A stretch of 64,000 bases of DNA, from contig CP136065.1 in assembly GCA_032622095.1 (NCBI GenBank), positions 244,713,474-244,777,473 on the forward strand, written 5' to 3'. The position numbers were made by a program, and so were the translations under genes. The stretch is from Siphonodentalium dalli. Taxonomy: Eukaryota > Mollusca > Scaphopoda > Gadilida > Siphonodentaliidae. Position 1 is the first letter of the stretch, and the number at the start of each line of letters is the position of its first letter. Of the stretch, positions 34,400 to 45,019 are shown in pieces. The notes below the pieces were generated by a model. It made no database searches. It had not been told where the DNA came from and saw only the letters and a list, made by a program, of their open reading frames with translations.

Positions 34400-35020
34400 A
34401 TTATATATTACAAAATAAACTAGCATATGCTCGTAACAGTGAAAATGATACAGATATGTTAAAATGTGTCAGCTGTTCATATATTATGTTTTATTGTGCG
34501 TTTGCACTGGCCTCGGAATTTGTATGCGTGGTACTCACCAACCACGAGGCTTACGAATATAACGCGAGAGTCCGAAGATCGCATGAGTGAGGTAAACTGT
34601 CGTTCAGTAAAACGTGTGCGGTTCTGTCTGTATTACACACCTTCCTAATCCATTCTGATGTTGTTTTCAAAACGTTATTCCGTCTATTTTCTGATCTTAC
34701 CATGTGTATAATGATGCTTTTATTTTTTAAAGTTCCGGTTTCACTATGGAGGCGAACTCATCGTTCAGACACCGATATTAAATATCCCTTGGATGCTATT
34801 CCCCTGGTCCTCAAGTGGAATTGTTCTGGCAAACACACCACATGTCGTCGAAAAGCCACGAACACAACGCATCATTCCTCATTCCAACCACATACTGAAA
34901 TTAAATACCGCATGCATGAAAGCTATCCCTCGTGACGTTTTTTTTATATATATATATATTTTCCTATTAGTTATCTGCTGTTGAAATTCGGCGTTCCCAT
35001 CCTGGGATGTGTCTATATAA
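34400..35020. other. No recognised gene
   Basis: Short open frames only (60-77 codons). No motif or exon border was recognised. Confidence 0.4.
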
Positions 35021-35026
35021 AGATTT

Positions 35027-35475
35027 GGACAGCCTTGAAAATTTCTTCATTATTGAAATTTTATAAGCTTGGATCTCCAACAAGTAAAGTTTTTACTGAA
35101 TAAATATTGAATCGTAGTAGCTTCTTCTGCAAATTTAATCTTAGAATAATATGCAATTGACATTGGATGTATTACGGGCACGCGGGTTGGAAAGATATGG
35201 ACTAACGTTTGATGTTCAGCGCTTTGATTTGGTCAGCCTTGAAAATTTCTTCATTATTGGAATTTTATAAGCTTGGATCTCCAACAAGTAAAGTTTTTAC
35301 TGAATAAATATTGAATCGTTGTAGCTTCTTCTGCAAATGTATTCTTGGAATAATATGCAATTGACTTTGGATGTATGGACACGCTGGTTGGTATGATATG
35401 GACTAACGTTTGGTGTTCAGCGATGTATGAGCACGCGGGTTGGAAAGATATGGACTAACGTTTGGTGTTCAGCGC
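35027..35475. repeat. Tandem duplication of about 205 bp
   Basis: CAGCCTTGAAAATTTCTTCA begins two units at 35029 and 35234. A third partial unit (GCACGCGGGTTGGAAAGATA onward) lies at 35428-35473. Confidence 0.9.
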
Positions 35476-35593
35476 ACACTAGCCTCCTCCAGTTGTTCCA
35501 GTACAGGATAGTTCAAGGGGTAAATTGAATTTCGAAATTCCACGGTTTTCGCCTTATGATATCGAATGGCCTCGAGTTATTACACTCTTATTT

Positions 35594-36033
35594 GTGACCC
35601 GCCATATCAAATCCAGTCGGAAGTCGGGATTTTTTTTTACCCTGTGCCAATGCATTCTCTTATATATGCGAGTCGACCATAGGTCGCCTCGCATATATAA
35701 GAGAATGCATTGGCCTAACAATTTTTTACAATTTTAATAATTTGTTCTTGTATTCTTTAACAATTTTATAATTTCACCCATACAGAGCCCCAGACAAACA
35801 TGAGCAGACGACACTCTTCTATATGCTTCTATATATGTGTGGGGCTCCCTGCAGGGTAATGGATGTTTTTTATTTTATGTCCTAAAAATTGTAAGAAACA
35901 TTTATTTTTTTTAAATGATAAAAAATTGTTAGGCCAATGCATTCTCTTATGGTCGACTCGCATATATAAGAGAATGCATTGGCACAGGGTAAAAAAATCC
36001 AGACTTACGACTGGATTTGATATGGCGGGTCAC
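35594..36033. mobile_element. Double-hairpin MITE, family 1, copy B
   Basis: The same ends (GTGACCCGCCATATCAAATC and complement), the same middle (GAGCCCCAGACAAACATGAG) and the same ATTT flanks (35590-35593 and 36034-36037) as 2972-3427. The right hairpin has lost part of one arm (35936-35990). 440 bp, non-coding. Confidence 0.9.
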
Positions 36034-36149
36034 ATTTCTCCATCGGTCGGATATGGTGAATTATCTTACAGCAAACTGATGTTAGGGAGACTGGTCGATA
36101 GTTTTCTGCTTCGTGGGCATTTTTCTTAATTCTTATATGTGCTTATATT

Positions 36150-36690
36150 TTCTCACCCCAACCCACCCACTCCTGTCGCCACGTCCATGAAACCACGAAC
36201 CTATATATATAATCGACACCACCAGAGAATCACAGCGTCCCGTCCATACACACAAATCAAATACGCTCTACCCCCCCCCCCCCCCTCACACACACACACA
36301 CCCTCACGCACCCTCTCACACCCTCACACACACACACACACACACCATCCCACTCCCCGTCGCCATGTCCTTGAAACCACGAGACCACAGAATGGCCACC
36401 ACGAGCGAATCACACCGTTCCTTCCAGACACAAAAATCAAACACCCCCAACACCACACACCCCATCCCTCTCCCCGTTGCCACATCCCTGAAACCACGAG
36501 ACCACAGAATCGCCACGACGAGCAAATCACACCGTTCCGTCCAGACACAAAAATCAAACACCCCCAACACCACACACCCCATCCCACTCCCCGTTGCCAC
36601 ATCCCTGAAACCACGAGACCACAGAATCGCCACGACGAGCAAATCACACCGTTCCGTCCAGACACAAAAATCAAATATCGCTGGACGCTG
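36150..36690. repeat. 117-bp minisatellite
   Basis: Three close units begin at about 36357, 36474 and 36591 (CCTGAAACCACGAGACCACA), with a worn unit at 36165-36260 and CA and C runs between. A unit of 117 bp is 39 codons, so several frames stay open on both strands (108-204 codons). These are not genes. Confidence 0.93.
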
Positions 36691-36759
36691 AATGATCCGA
36701 TACATTCATTGGCGACGATAAAAACCCGCGTTACTTGTGATAAGAAAACATGAAAGCAA

Positions 36760-37500
36760 TGGGCGGCACAGTATATACCACGTGACTAGAGCAGACGACT
36801 ATATCGTCCCGCAGCGGTCGTCAATGGGCGTCCAAGGGCGCGCTCTCTATAGTCTGATCTTTATACCCAATGATCCGCCGGGAGACCTTAAGACCGAAAC
36901 AAATTATTGAAATTGCCACTCACACCTCTGAAGTAGTCAGATAGTCTGAGGTGGCCATTGTCGGCTGCTTTCAATGCGTCTCTTCTTAATTACCTCCCTT
37001 TGTAGAGATGTTTAGCCGCTCAATGGGTGATCGCCCCTTTATTTATATGGTCCATTCACCACAGATCAATTCTTCACGTTGTGGTTTATCTTTTCGGGTG
37101 ACATGAAGCAGAAATGTCTAAATTGGGTATTATCGTTTATTTTTTGTACATACATTAAATTAGTTATACAAATATACAAATAATTTTAACAACGTTTTAA
37201 ATATAGCTATCTTATATACAATTTTACACAAAAATAATTGGCACTTGGAAATGGATTAATGTAAATGGTTAAAGTGGCGCGCATGTGACCGTTCTCCAAC
37301 CTTTGCGGAAATATACGTTTCTCATAATTTGATGTTAGAAAAATTATATTCTGATTCATAGTCAATTTGACATCATTTGCAAACAACATGTATTGATGGA
37401 TTGCTACGAAAGACAAATTCTCAAAGTAGAAAGTATCTATTGGAGAAGAAAAATAAGACCGTGGACGACACTCTAAAACCAGACAACCTGATTCAACGAA
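36760..37500. other. No recognised gene
   Basis: No coding or element signals. A 144-codon minus-strand frame at 37207-37641 includes MITE sequence and is rejected. Confidence 0.4.
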
Positions 37501-37503
37501 CAC

Positions 37504-37790
37504 CATCTTTATCCCTTTACCCAACAGAACGGCCCTGTGCCAATGCATTCTCTTATATATGCGAGTCGACCATAGGTCGCCTCGCATATATAAGAGAATG
37601 CATTGGCCTAAAAAAAATCTTTTTTTAACACTTTTTACCATTTTTTCTTACATTCTTTAACAATTTTATAAATTTTAATGTGTTAAGCCAATGCATTCTC
37701 TTATATATGCGAGGCGACCTATGGTCGACTCGCATATATAAGAGAATGCATTGGTACAGGGCCGTTCTGTTGGGTAAAGGGATAAAGATG
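37504..37790. mobile_element. Double-hairpin MITE, family 2, compact copy
   Basis: The ends CATCTTTATCCCTTTACCCA and its complement are nearly perfect, followed by GAACGGCCCTGTGCCAATGC. Two opposed hairpins lie at 37530-37610 and 37684-37757 with about 70 bp between them. At 287 bp it is almost entirely self-complementary. Confidence 0.85.
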
Positions 37791-37849
37791 CTGCCAGTTA
37801 CTACATGTTATGATTCGTTTTAGCACCCACGTTGAACAGAATCTCCTTA

Positions 37850-38290
37850 ATATGGGTCACTCTTACCTAAAAAGTGCTGACGAGTACAAAGGTTTTGAAA
37901 ATGTGTAGAAGGCCACACATGTTTTAAAATCGACACCAACACAGTTACTTCAAATACTGTGAAAGTATGGCGACCATCACCAGTTTGTTTTCAGTTCAGT
38001 TTTTGAAAATGTGCTGAAGGTCACACTGGTTTTAATATCGGCACTAAAATAGTTACTTCAACTGTGTTCCTGAAAGTGTTGCGACCATCAGAAATTTGTT
38101 TTCAGTTCATTTTAATTTCCATTGAAACTGTAAACAATTATTCTGTAACAGAAATCATGGCAGACGCGAAAACTAACAGTCATTTACTGATGTAGAACGA
38201 GATATTCAAAACGTGTACCCTTCAGCACATTTTCAAAAAGTGTACTCTTCAACACTTCTTTTGGTGAGAGTGAATCCTTCAGCCAAGGTG
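37850..38290. mobile_element. Worn relative of the 40.5 kb fold-back element
   Basis: GGGTCACTCTTACC with AAAGTGCTGACGAGTAC on the left, and GTGTACCCTTCAGCACATTTT with GGTGAGAGTGAATCCTTCAGC on the right. The interior (CAGTTCATTTTAATTTCCAT and flanks) matches 40695-40800. No target duplication remains. Confidence 0.7.
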
Positions 38291-38496
38291 TCTCATTTCA
38301 CGAATGTCTTGAAAACAATAAAAGTTACATCATTTTAAAGATATATGTAGGGTTCCAGACCTCTAGTTACAACAACAACATATATATTATATAATTTCAC
38401 ATTATTTTCTGCTTTTTTTATGTTGAACACAATATTATTGAAAAGTAAATTCATATATCACCCCTGGTCACGTGGTCTGCTATGATGTTGAATGTC

Positions 38497-38910
38497 CTGT
38501 TGATTGATACGATGCTTGTAGGGCAAACTGATGCCGTTACGACAAAATACTGTTATTTTTTTCTAAAGTTGTAATTTTCGCGGTTTTTGGCTAATCCGAG
38601 ATATTTAAGAAAAAAGCCAGTGTCTGTATGAAATATTCAAGAATATATTTGTTGTTGAAAAATCAATTATGGCTGCTCTGCTGTTTGCAAAACGATGTGA
38701 ATAGCCATCTTTATTATAGTCAACAAATAACGTAACAAGTATTAAAATAGTTCGCAATAAATATGTTGTTAAATGTTTCATACACATAATGGCTTTTCCT
38801 GGATATGTTCAGATTATCCAAACACCGCGAAAATGACAACTTTAGAAAAAATAAGGTACCCTTCTTAACAGCATCAGTTTGCCCTAACAGTATCATATCA
38901 AATCAACAGA
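38497..38910. mobile_element. Inverted-repeat element
   Basis: Long imperfect terminal repeats: CTGTTGATTGATACGATGCT, then AGGGCAAACTGATGCCGTTA and CTAAAGTTGTAATTTTCGCG, with their complements on the right. The interior is AT-rich. About 410 bp, non-coding. Confidence 0.8.
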
Positions 38911-39087
38911 CCCACCAGCATCATAGCACATTAGCAGGACTACTGGACCAGGGGCTTATACATACAGTACGCAAATAGTGTGGCGCGATAAACCAAACAC
39001 CGATGAACCCCACTAAACCCACTGTGGGTTCACGGTGATTTGTTTTCGCCGTGATTCACGGATCGGATTAATATGAATCATCGTCAA

Positions 39088-39521
39088 CAAGCCTGAGTTT
39101 AAAATATGCCTGTCATTTGCATAATGAGGTCCCCAGAGGGTGAATTTAGTGACGCTATCACACACTGCGGGTTAGCATCACCAAATTCACCCTCTGGGGA
39201 CCTCATTATGCATGGCCTCATCTGCTATGGGAGACAAAGACTCAGATTGAAGTTCCCAAATGGTGAATATTGTGATGTACACCCATTGGGAACCTCACTT
39301 ATGCAATGTGTCGTCTGCCAATTTGGGGATAAAGAGAAACTAAACTAAAAAAGTAATAGAATCTATGTGAAGAAGTTTCTATAGAAATTTTATAATAAAG
39401 CAACTTTCCAGAGAACATGAGGCCTAAGCAGAATGAGGTCCCCAGAGGGTGAATTTGGTCACTAAATTCACCCTCTTAGAACCTCATTCTGCAAATGACA
39501 GACACACTAAACTCAGGCTTG
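39088..39521 (+). mobile_element. Double-hairpin MITE, family 3, copy B
   Basis: The same layout as 10165-10611. Flanks CATCGTCAA (39079-39087) and CATCGTTAA (39522-39530) match at 8 of 9 positions and may be the target duplication. An 80-codon frame in the same position as in copy A remains open to the same stop. Confidence 0.87.
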
Positions 39522-39774
39522 CATCGTTAAAAGAAATCCTGGAGACTGACCAATCAGCGCTCACCGCGAAACACCGCGAAACACTTATATATAATCGCAG
39601 CAAAACACCGGCAACTACTTAAAATAGTTTTATTTATGGTATTAACTAAATGTTGATACATGTTGTTGTCTTGTCTTGATTTCATCAAACCGTGAAAATG
39701 ACAACGTGTGGACATTTTATACCAATTTATTACATGATCCTACCCTTATTCCATTCATTAAACCCATTCTATAA

Positions 39775-40450
39775 ATAGAGGATCTACAATGAGTCCCCAA
39801 TTTATAGCGGAATTTACAAAACGAGTCCAGTAAATTTACGTTTGGACTGAGCCTTTGACGAGGTCCAGACTTAATTTACTTGACGAGTTTTTCCCTATTT
39901 AATGGTTTATATTTAATGACCTAACTTTTCAAACTCTTCATTCATTTAATATAGTTAATTTGTTGGAAATATATTGGAAGCCATAGTATTTTTGAGAGAG
40001 TGTAAACAGACGACAAACCGGAAGTCGAAGGTCACCTGGCATTATTTCCTGTTATTAAACGAACGTTTAATATCACAATTTATAGACTGGGTTTATTGAA
40101 AAGTTATGTCATCATTAAATATACGCCATTAAATACGCCAAAGAGTCTTTATTTTTCTGGAACTATTTCTTTACCCGGACAAACAACGCATAGTTACGTG
40201 AAACGTCATCGCATGCCTTATAGAAGCCAATGTTAGTTTTTCGTCCCATTTGTTGCTTTAAATATGTTTTGTCGAGGTTTTGGATCATGTAATAAATAGA
40301 TTATACAGCTCGTCCCCAGTGTATAGAGGAATTTACAAAACTCGTCAAGTAAATTAGGTCTGGACCTCGTCAAAGGCACGGTCCGCACCTAATTTACTGG
40401 ACTCGTTTAGTAAAGTCCGCTATAAAGTGGGGACTCGTTTTAGATCCTGT
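39775..40450. mobile_element. Element with long terminal inverted repeats
   Basis: The left end ATAAATAGAGGATCTACAAT plus GAGTCCCCAATTTATAGCGG and the segment ending TTACTTGACGAGTT repeat in complement on the right. Each terminal repeat is about 130 bp and contains its own GTCCAGTAAATT / AATTTACTTGACGAG inverted pair. The middle 400 bp is non-coding. Confidence 0.8.
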
Positions 40451-40501
40451 ATTTATTTTCGCAAAAGTTCAAGAAGTTCCAGTCATGGAAGGGTTAATAA
40501 G

Positions 40502-40882
40502 GCTGAAGGGGTCACTCTCACCAAAAAAAGTGCTGAAGGGTACACAGGGTTTGAAAATGTGCTGAAGGGTACACATGGTTTGAAAATGTGCTGAAGGGTA
40601 CACAGGGTTTGAAAATGTGCTGAAGGGTACACAGTGTTTGTGATCGTCACTAACACCATTACTAAATCTGTATTTCTGAAAGTCTGACACCCATTAGCTA
40701 TTTGTTTCAGTTCATTTTAATGTTCATTGGAAAGCAAACAATCATTCTCTAAAAGAAAGCATGAGAGATACGAAAATTAAACGTCATTTAGAACGAGATT
40801 TCAAAACCTGTGTACCGTCCAGCACATTTTCAAAACCTGTGTACCCTTCAGCACAATATTTGGTGAGAGTGACCCCTTCAGC
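40502..40882. mobile_element. Fold-back element, MULE-like, 9-bp target duplication
   Basis: Flanked by perfect GTTAATAAG (40493-40501 and 40883-40891). The ends GCTGAAGGGGTCACTCTCAC are inverted. Subterminal 29-bp units GTGCTGAAGGGTACACAGGG plus TTTGAAAAT occur four times on the left and twice, inverted, on the right. A 9-bp duplication with long fold-back ends is usual for Mutator-like elements. There is no transposase, so the class is tentative. Confidence 0.85.
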
Positions 40883-41099
40883 GTTAATAAGGAGTGAACA
40901 AAAAAGTTTCATTAAAGATGAAAGTCCTGGAGCCCTGAATACATCATTTAAAAGTTATATTTGTTTTATTCGAATCCGCGTTCTTGTGCGTCGGGAACGG
41001 ATGGTTACAAATTACTCGACGGTTCAGACCGTGACGTCATGTTTGTCGGTTGGAATTTTCACTCCTTGAAAACCGAGGAGTGAGAACTCGAATCCACCA

Positions 41100-41225
41100 G
41101 AGAGCTTCCACTTGCATCGTGTGACGTATAGCATACAACTTGTAGCGTATGAGTTGTAGCGTGTGACGTATAGAGTTCGACTTGTAGCTTTGTGACTTGT
41201 AGCTTTGTGACTTGCATGTAGAGTG
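41100..41225. repeat. Short tandem repeats GTGTGACGTATAG / GACTTGTAGCTTT
   Basis: Imperfect units of 15-25 bp. Confidence 0.8.
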
Positions 41226-41240
41226 TGAGGTAAATCACAG

Positions 41241-41755
41241 TATATCATAGCACCAAATGAGAGAACACAAAGAAATAACTGCAATTAGGGAAAATATCGT
41301 GTGTTCGTAAAAGGGATAACTCCCTAGAAGTTGAAGTTAAAAGAACCTGTGACAATCGGTTGAGTAATAACTGGATATACATTCGAAGGGTCAATCATCA
41401 TTGTCGAATCGATTCTATTATTACTAAGTATGACACTTCTTCCAATAAGAAAGAACCATATATATGGTTAAACATCTTTCGAAAAAGGCTGAAGTTGCAT
41501 CGCAACAAGCTACACGTCACAATCTGAAAGCACAAGCTCTCTATTAGCATGACATCACGATGCTGATGGTGTGTGATATTATGTTTTCGACGTTCGAAGA
41601 ACATGAATTCGAACCCTGTTGGACGGATTGTATTTTAGAGATATATGAAATGAAGATACATGTAATAATTTGACGGAGTCCACCGCCGATGTGTAGACGA
41701 CTTTACGTGGGCCATATTTACAATGTGAGGTGCAGCGCGAATAACAAACGTGTTC
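41241..41755. other. Downstream of the noggin-like exon
   Basis: Presumed 3' untranslated and intergenic sequence of the minus-strand gene. No AATAAA was seen close to the stop on that strand. Nothing else was recognised. Confidence 0.4.
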
Positions 41756-42331
41756 CTAACAAGAACACGAACACTGTGTTAAGACAGGATACTGTATGTG
41801 GATCCATTGACACTTTGGCGTCCGTTCGTTGCCACGGCAATGCCATCGCAACAGCGTTTTGTTCGTTGATTGGCTGGCTTTGCACTTCATGCCGGGAGGT
41901 ATCGAACATGACCTTGAACTGTCACATGATCCTTCCTTTATCCACCTGGGCCAGAATCGAACGCCTAAGTCCTTCCACGTGTGTTTAACAGGACAATATG
42001 TCAACCCCCAAATGTATTTTTGAAACCGTTTCTTCAACTTTTTACTGACTTTGAGTTTTATCGTTGGTCCACCGACCAGTGTCTGAACTCCTATTGATTT
42101 GAGGAACTTGGGCTTGGCACCCACCGGATGTCCTTTCCGGAAGTTATAAACATATGAACCGTTAGGTTTCAAAACACTCGCCGTCGGGCGGTTAACTGAC
42201 ATGAATTTGTGGTCGAATTTATCGCCCAAATATTTTCTCAGAATCTTCATCCTCAAGTTTATCCGTTTAGGGTCATGTGACCTACTCGGATTCTCTAACA
42301 GATCAACTATCGGTAACGTATTGGATGGCAC
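41756..42331 (-). CDS. nog: Noggin-like BMP antagonist, 5' end not visible
   Basis: Noggin is a secreted cystine-knot protein that binds BMP ligands and blocks receptor contact. The 191-residue open frame shows noggin order. Near residues 5-22, LPIVDLLENPSRSHDPK matches the N-terminal clip region, followed by LRKYLGDKFDHKFM. A basic stretch, KLKVSKKLKKRF (about 92-103), corresponds to the heparin-binding site. A C-terminal domain from WGLTYCPV (108) has nine cysteines at 113, 136, 142, 150, 165, 174, 187, 189 and 191, and ends QCSCSC as noggins do. No stop or frameshift is seen, so it looks functional. The first codon of the open frame is GTG, and the in-frame region back to a stop near 42395 has no ATG and no signal peptide. 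The true start must lie in an upstream exon (higher coordinates) that I could not find, or the 5' end is lost. A palindromic repeat abuts this edge. Confidence 0.9.
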   Translation of the reverse strand: MPSNTLPIVDLLENPSRSHDPKRINLRMKILRKYLGDKFDHKFMSVNRPTASVLKPNGSYVYNFRKGHPVGAKPKFLKSIGVQTLVGGPTIKLKVSKKLKKRFQKYIWGLTYCPVKHTWKDLGVRFWPRWIKEGSCDSSRSCSIPPGMKCKASQSTNKTLLRWHCRGNERTPKCQWIHIQYPVLTQCSCSC

Positions 42332-42339
42332 CCAGAGGC

Positions 42340-42495
42340 CTTTGTATGCGAGTCTCCCATATGGTGTATCGCATATATAAGAGATTCCACTGGCTTACAT
42401 TGTCGATGTAAATATTGTTAGGCAAATGCGTGTGTAGTCTCTTATATATGAGAGGCTCGCATATATAAGAGGATGCATTGGCACAGGGTTTTCGC
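42340..42495. mobile_element. Worn double-hairpin repeat beside the noggin exon
   Basis: Two diverged hairpins (GCGAGTCTCCCATATGGTGT... and CTCTTATATATGAGAGGCTC) and the end TGCATTGGCACAGGG identify a relative of MITE families 1 and 2. Its left boundary fades into the noggin-like frame. Confidence 0.7.
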
Positions 42496-42534
42496 CAAAT
42501 TTCAGGAAGCTCCGGTCACGATAGGGTTGAGACC

Positions 42535-42700
42535 GGGTACACGAACACCGAACCGGCTGCCTGTGCTGACACCAATACACCGAACACCGAACCGGCTTCC
42601 TGAACTGACACCAATACACCGAACCGGCTTCCTGGACTGACACCAATACACATCGAACACCGAACCGGCTGCCTGGACTGGCACCAACACACCAATTTAC
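42535..42700. repeat. Minisatellite, 36-45 bp unit
   Basis: Four units of CGAACACCGAACCGGCTGCC plus TG.ACTGACACCAATACAC. Minus-strand frames of 62 to 111 codons here are repeat artefacts. Confidence 0.92.
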
Positions 42701-42763
42701 AGAGACAACTGGTAACCGAAATTGGATCATTCGGGCATCTACGGGTCAACAATATACAGTTAT

Positions 42764-42897
42764 CGCCCGTTGTCGAGGGAGACATTGAGATTTGTCACCC
42801 GCTCGAGAACAGAATGTATCCCGAGGAGCGAAGCTCCGAGGGAGACATTCCGTTCTCGAGCTGGTGACAAATCTCAATGTCTCCCGAGAAGAAGGGC
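42764..42897. repeat. Hairpin element, GAGACATTGAGATTTGTC family
   Basis: The arms contain GGGAGACATTGAGATTTGTC and GCTCGAGAACAGAATGT with complements. The loop is CGAGGAGCGAAGCTCCG. A relative in inverted orientation lies at 62418-62540. Confidence 0.85.
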
Positions 42898-43059
42898 AAC
42901 AACTGTTTTGTTATCAGATTATACCACAGAATAAAATCCTTGCCATCCACACGCACGATGTTGCACTGAGTCACGAGTGCTTTCTTCCCCGATTATGCAT
43001 ATTGTCAGTAAAACTTATCGTCCCATAGCATTTCTGTTCCATAAACGATAGTCAAGCTG

Positions 43060-43290
43060 TTAAGCGTTTGATAATCCGCGTTTATTTACGATCAATTTGG
43101 TGGTTAAATCGTCAATATCGGTCCATGCAATGTAAACCGATAAGCCATATAGGTATGTTCTCGTCTTCTGCAATGTGGCATATTCAATGTCGTCTTGTGC
43201 GCGCAATTTACTCGCGATGTTCATTTCATAACGGTCTTCCCCAAAAGCTATTGAGAAGTTGTCAATTTCATTAATGTACATTCATATGTG
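43060..43290 (+). repeat. Repeat shared with 61.8 kb
   Basis: TTTGATAATCCGCGTTTATT and TTGGTGGTTAAATCGTCAAT correspond in reverse to 61770-61860. Non-coding. Confidence 0.65.
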
Positions 43291-43589
43291 TCAGTGCTCA
43301 TGGCGATCCTCACATAAAATACTTCTATGATCACATTGCAGACATCGCGGAGGATAAGCGTACAGTACCATTCATTCGCGACAAACGTATGCATTACGTT
43401 GTCTACCAGCAAACATTTATAAGCAACCAACCTCAAGGGATCCTCTCTTTCAATCTTGCATCATTATGTCGACATGAACAAATTGATTCACCGAGATGTT
43501 TCGATGTAAAAAGTAAATAAAAACGCTTGTCCGATAAAAATATCAACTTAAAAGTTCGAATATTAGTGTTCACTAAATATATGCAAATT

Positions 43590-43800
43590 AGCAAACACCA
43601 CAACTGGCGTGTATTGCGAATCCGTGGGGTATATAAGATCTATGATTTTTAGTACGTATAGTGATGTGAAATAGATGAGTTACTGCAGTGTGTGTTTTGG
43701 AGATATTCTTGCAATATAACATCAGGCGGGCGACAAAAACAATGTCTCCCGGCTCAGCGGGCGACAGTGTGATTTGTCGCCCGGCACGTGACAGGATATT
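43590..43800 (+). repeat. Repeat shared with 60.9 kb
   Basis: GAGTTACTGCAGTGTGTGTT, GATATTCTTGCAATATAA and GGCGGGCGACAAAAACAATG match 60870-61085 in the same orientation. Its tail CGGGCGACAGTGTGATTTGT resembles the hairpin family at 42764. Confidence 0.75.
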
Positions 43801-44150
43801 GGCCAATCAGAAGGGTGCAAAATAGGGAGGAGGATAACAATACACCTTATAACGAATATATCTCCGTGGTAACACCATTAGTCAACGCGCGTTTTAGTTA
43901 CAATTAAAAACAACAATTAAATAATTTATTAAAGAACGTTTACTTGTAAATACATTATTAGTTATCAAAACTAGTCTTAGAATGGACTTTGCGAGTTGAA
44001 ATTTGGCTGACATAGCAAATATGACTGTCCACTTCACAATCTACCTGTTTCCAGCCTGAATTTGTAGCGGAACCAGGTTTTTTGTACGGTTTAAGAATTA
44101 AAAAGAGCGTTTGGCACACATATTAAGTATTACTCTGTATTACTAATGTA
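43801..44150. other. No recognised feature
   Basis: AT-rich, without open frames or repeats that I can define. Confidence 0.4.
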
Positions 44151-44174
44151 TTAAATAACTCGCTCTTCAAAAGC

Positions 44175-44197
44175 TTTCGGCCTCAGGCCTTCCTCAG
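44175..44197 (-). ncRNA. Hammerhead-ribozyme-like core of a Penelope-like element
   Basis: On the minus strand CTGAGGA is followed by AGGCCTGAGGCC and then GAAA. This is the hammerhead pattern CUGANGA, stem II, GAAA, with a 4-bp GGCC stem and one extra A. Hammerhead motifs in the terminal repeats of Penelope-like elements are established knowledge. Stems I and III and the NUH cleavage triplet could not be placed with confidence. Confidence 0.4.
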
Positions 44198-44321
44198 TTG
44201 ATATTATTGAGACAAAATCACATGATGGCATTCAGATAAACATACAAACAAATAATAATGGCGGATATTACACAACGACGTTAAAGGTCTTTCGTCAGAG
44301 AACGTCAAACACCAAGCAACG

Positions 44322-44970
44322 CTATCGCAGCATCGACATCCAGAAGTTGGCGCCATTTCCTCTGGCGTTGAATCCGTGGCCAGTCCGGGTTTTCAACTTT
44401 GATATCCAATGGTCTTCATGTATCAGTCTCAGATGTTTATTCCCATTGACCTTTTCTAAAACCGATACCCTTATGTTGTCAATGGAATGTCCCGGTTGAT
44501 TGAAATGTCCATCGGCTTATCATCGTGAAGTCTAATGTCCCTCAGATGTTCCAGAATCCTTTCCGACAATTGTCTCTCTGTCTCACCAACGTACACAGCG
44601 GATCCACATATCAAACAGCTTAAACAATATATCACATTTCTGGTTTTACAATTACTATGTCTACATACTTTATATTCCGCATTCCGCGTCGTATTTTTAA
44701 CTTCATCCAAACTCATAATTATGCAAGTGGCACACGAATCCGTACATAACTGTGGTGCAATCGACACAGATCTACTCGTTTTACGATGAACCAGAATATC
44801 TCCCAAATTACTGTCTCTTCTGTATGATATTAAAGGCGGCTCGGCAAAAACCACCCGCATCGGTCTGATTCATATAGAATATCCATATGCTTCCTGGTTA
44901 TCTGTCCTAAGCCCTGGAGAGTACTGTTATATGTCACAACAAGAGGCACCCTTCTATTTTTGGACACATT
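44322..44970 (-). pseudogene. Penelope-like GIY-YIG endonuclease region, frameshifted
   Basis: Penelope-like retroelements end in a GIY-YIG endonuclease that nicks target DNA. Minus-strand motifs in order are RVPLVVTYNSTLQGLGQIT (the linker after the reverse transcriptase), FAEPPLISYRRDSNLGDILV, a cysteine pair (CATC), NVIYCLSCLICGSAVYVGET (the GIY and YIG positions, with the CX2-3C typical of Penelope-like elements), ERILEH, and then HFNQPGHSIDNIRVSVLEKV and WISKLKTRTGHGFNARG. These lie in three frames. Shifts occur near 44860 and near 44510, and a stop is at 44322-44324. The copy is inactive. All catalytic-box residues visible in the middle frame look normal. The upstream polymerase domain is missing. 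Confidence 0.85.
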
Positions 44971-45019
44971 TCCTGAGGCCGAAAGCTTTTGAATAGCGAG
45001 TTATTTAATTTATTAGCCT

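Larger units (their letters stand above)
44153..45015 (-). mobile_element. Penelope-like element fragment with inverted flanks
   Basis: AATAACTCGCTCTTCAAAAG plus CTTTCGGCCTCAGG at 44156-44189 recurs in inverted orientation at 44973-45012. Between the two lies a broken GIY-YIG coding region. Penelope-like elements often carry such terminal repeats in either orientation. The reverse transcriptase core is absent, so this is a 5'-truncated copy. Confidence 0.75.

Noticed and set aside
36139..36753. Long open frames on both strands (up to 204 codons)
   Set aside because: The 117-bp unit is a multiple of three, so all frames without a stop in one unit stay open. Low-complexity artefact.
42395..42785. 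Minus-strand frames with repeated GVSSGSRFGVR-like units
   Set aside because: Translation of the 36-45 bp minisatellite, not linked to the noggin exon.
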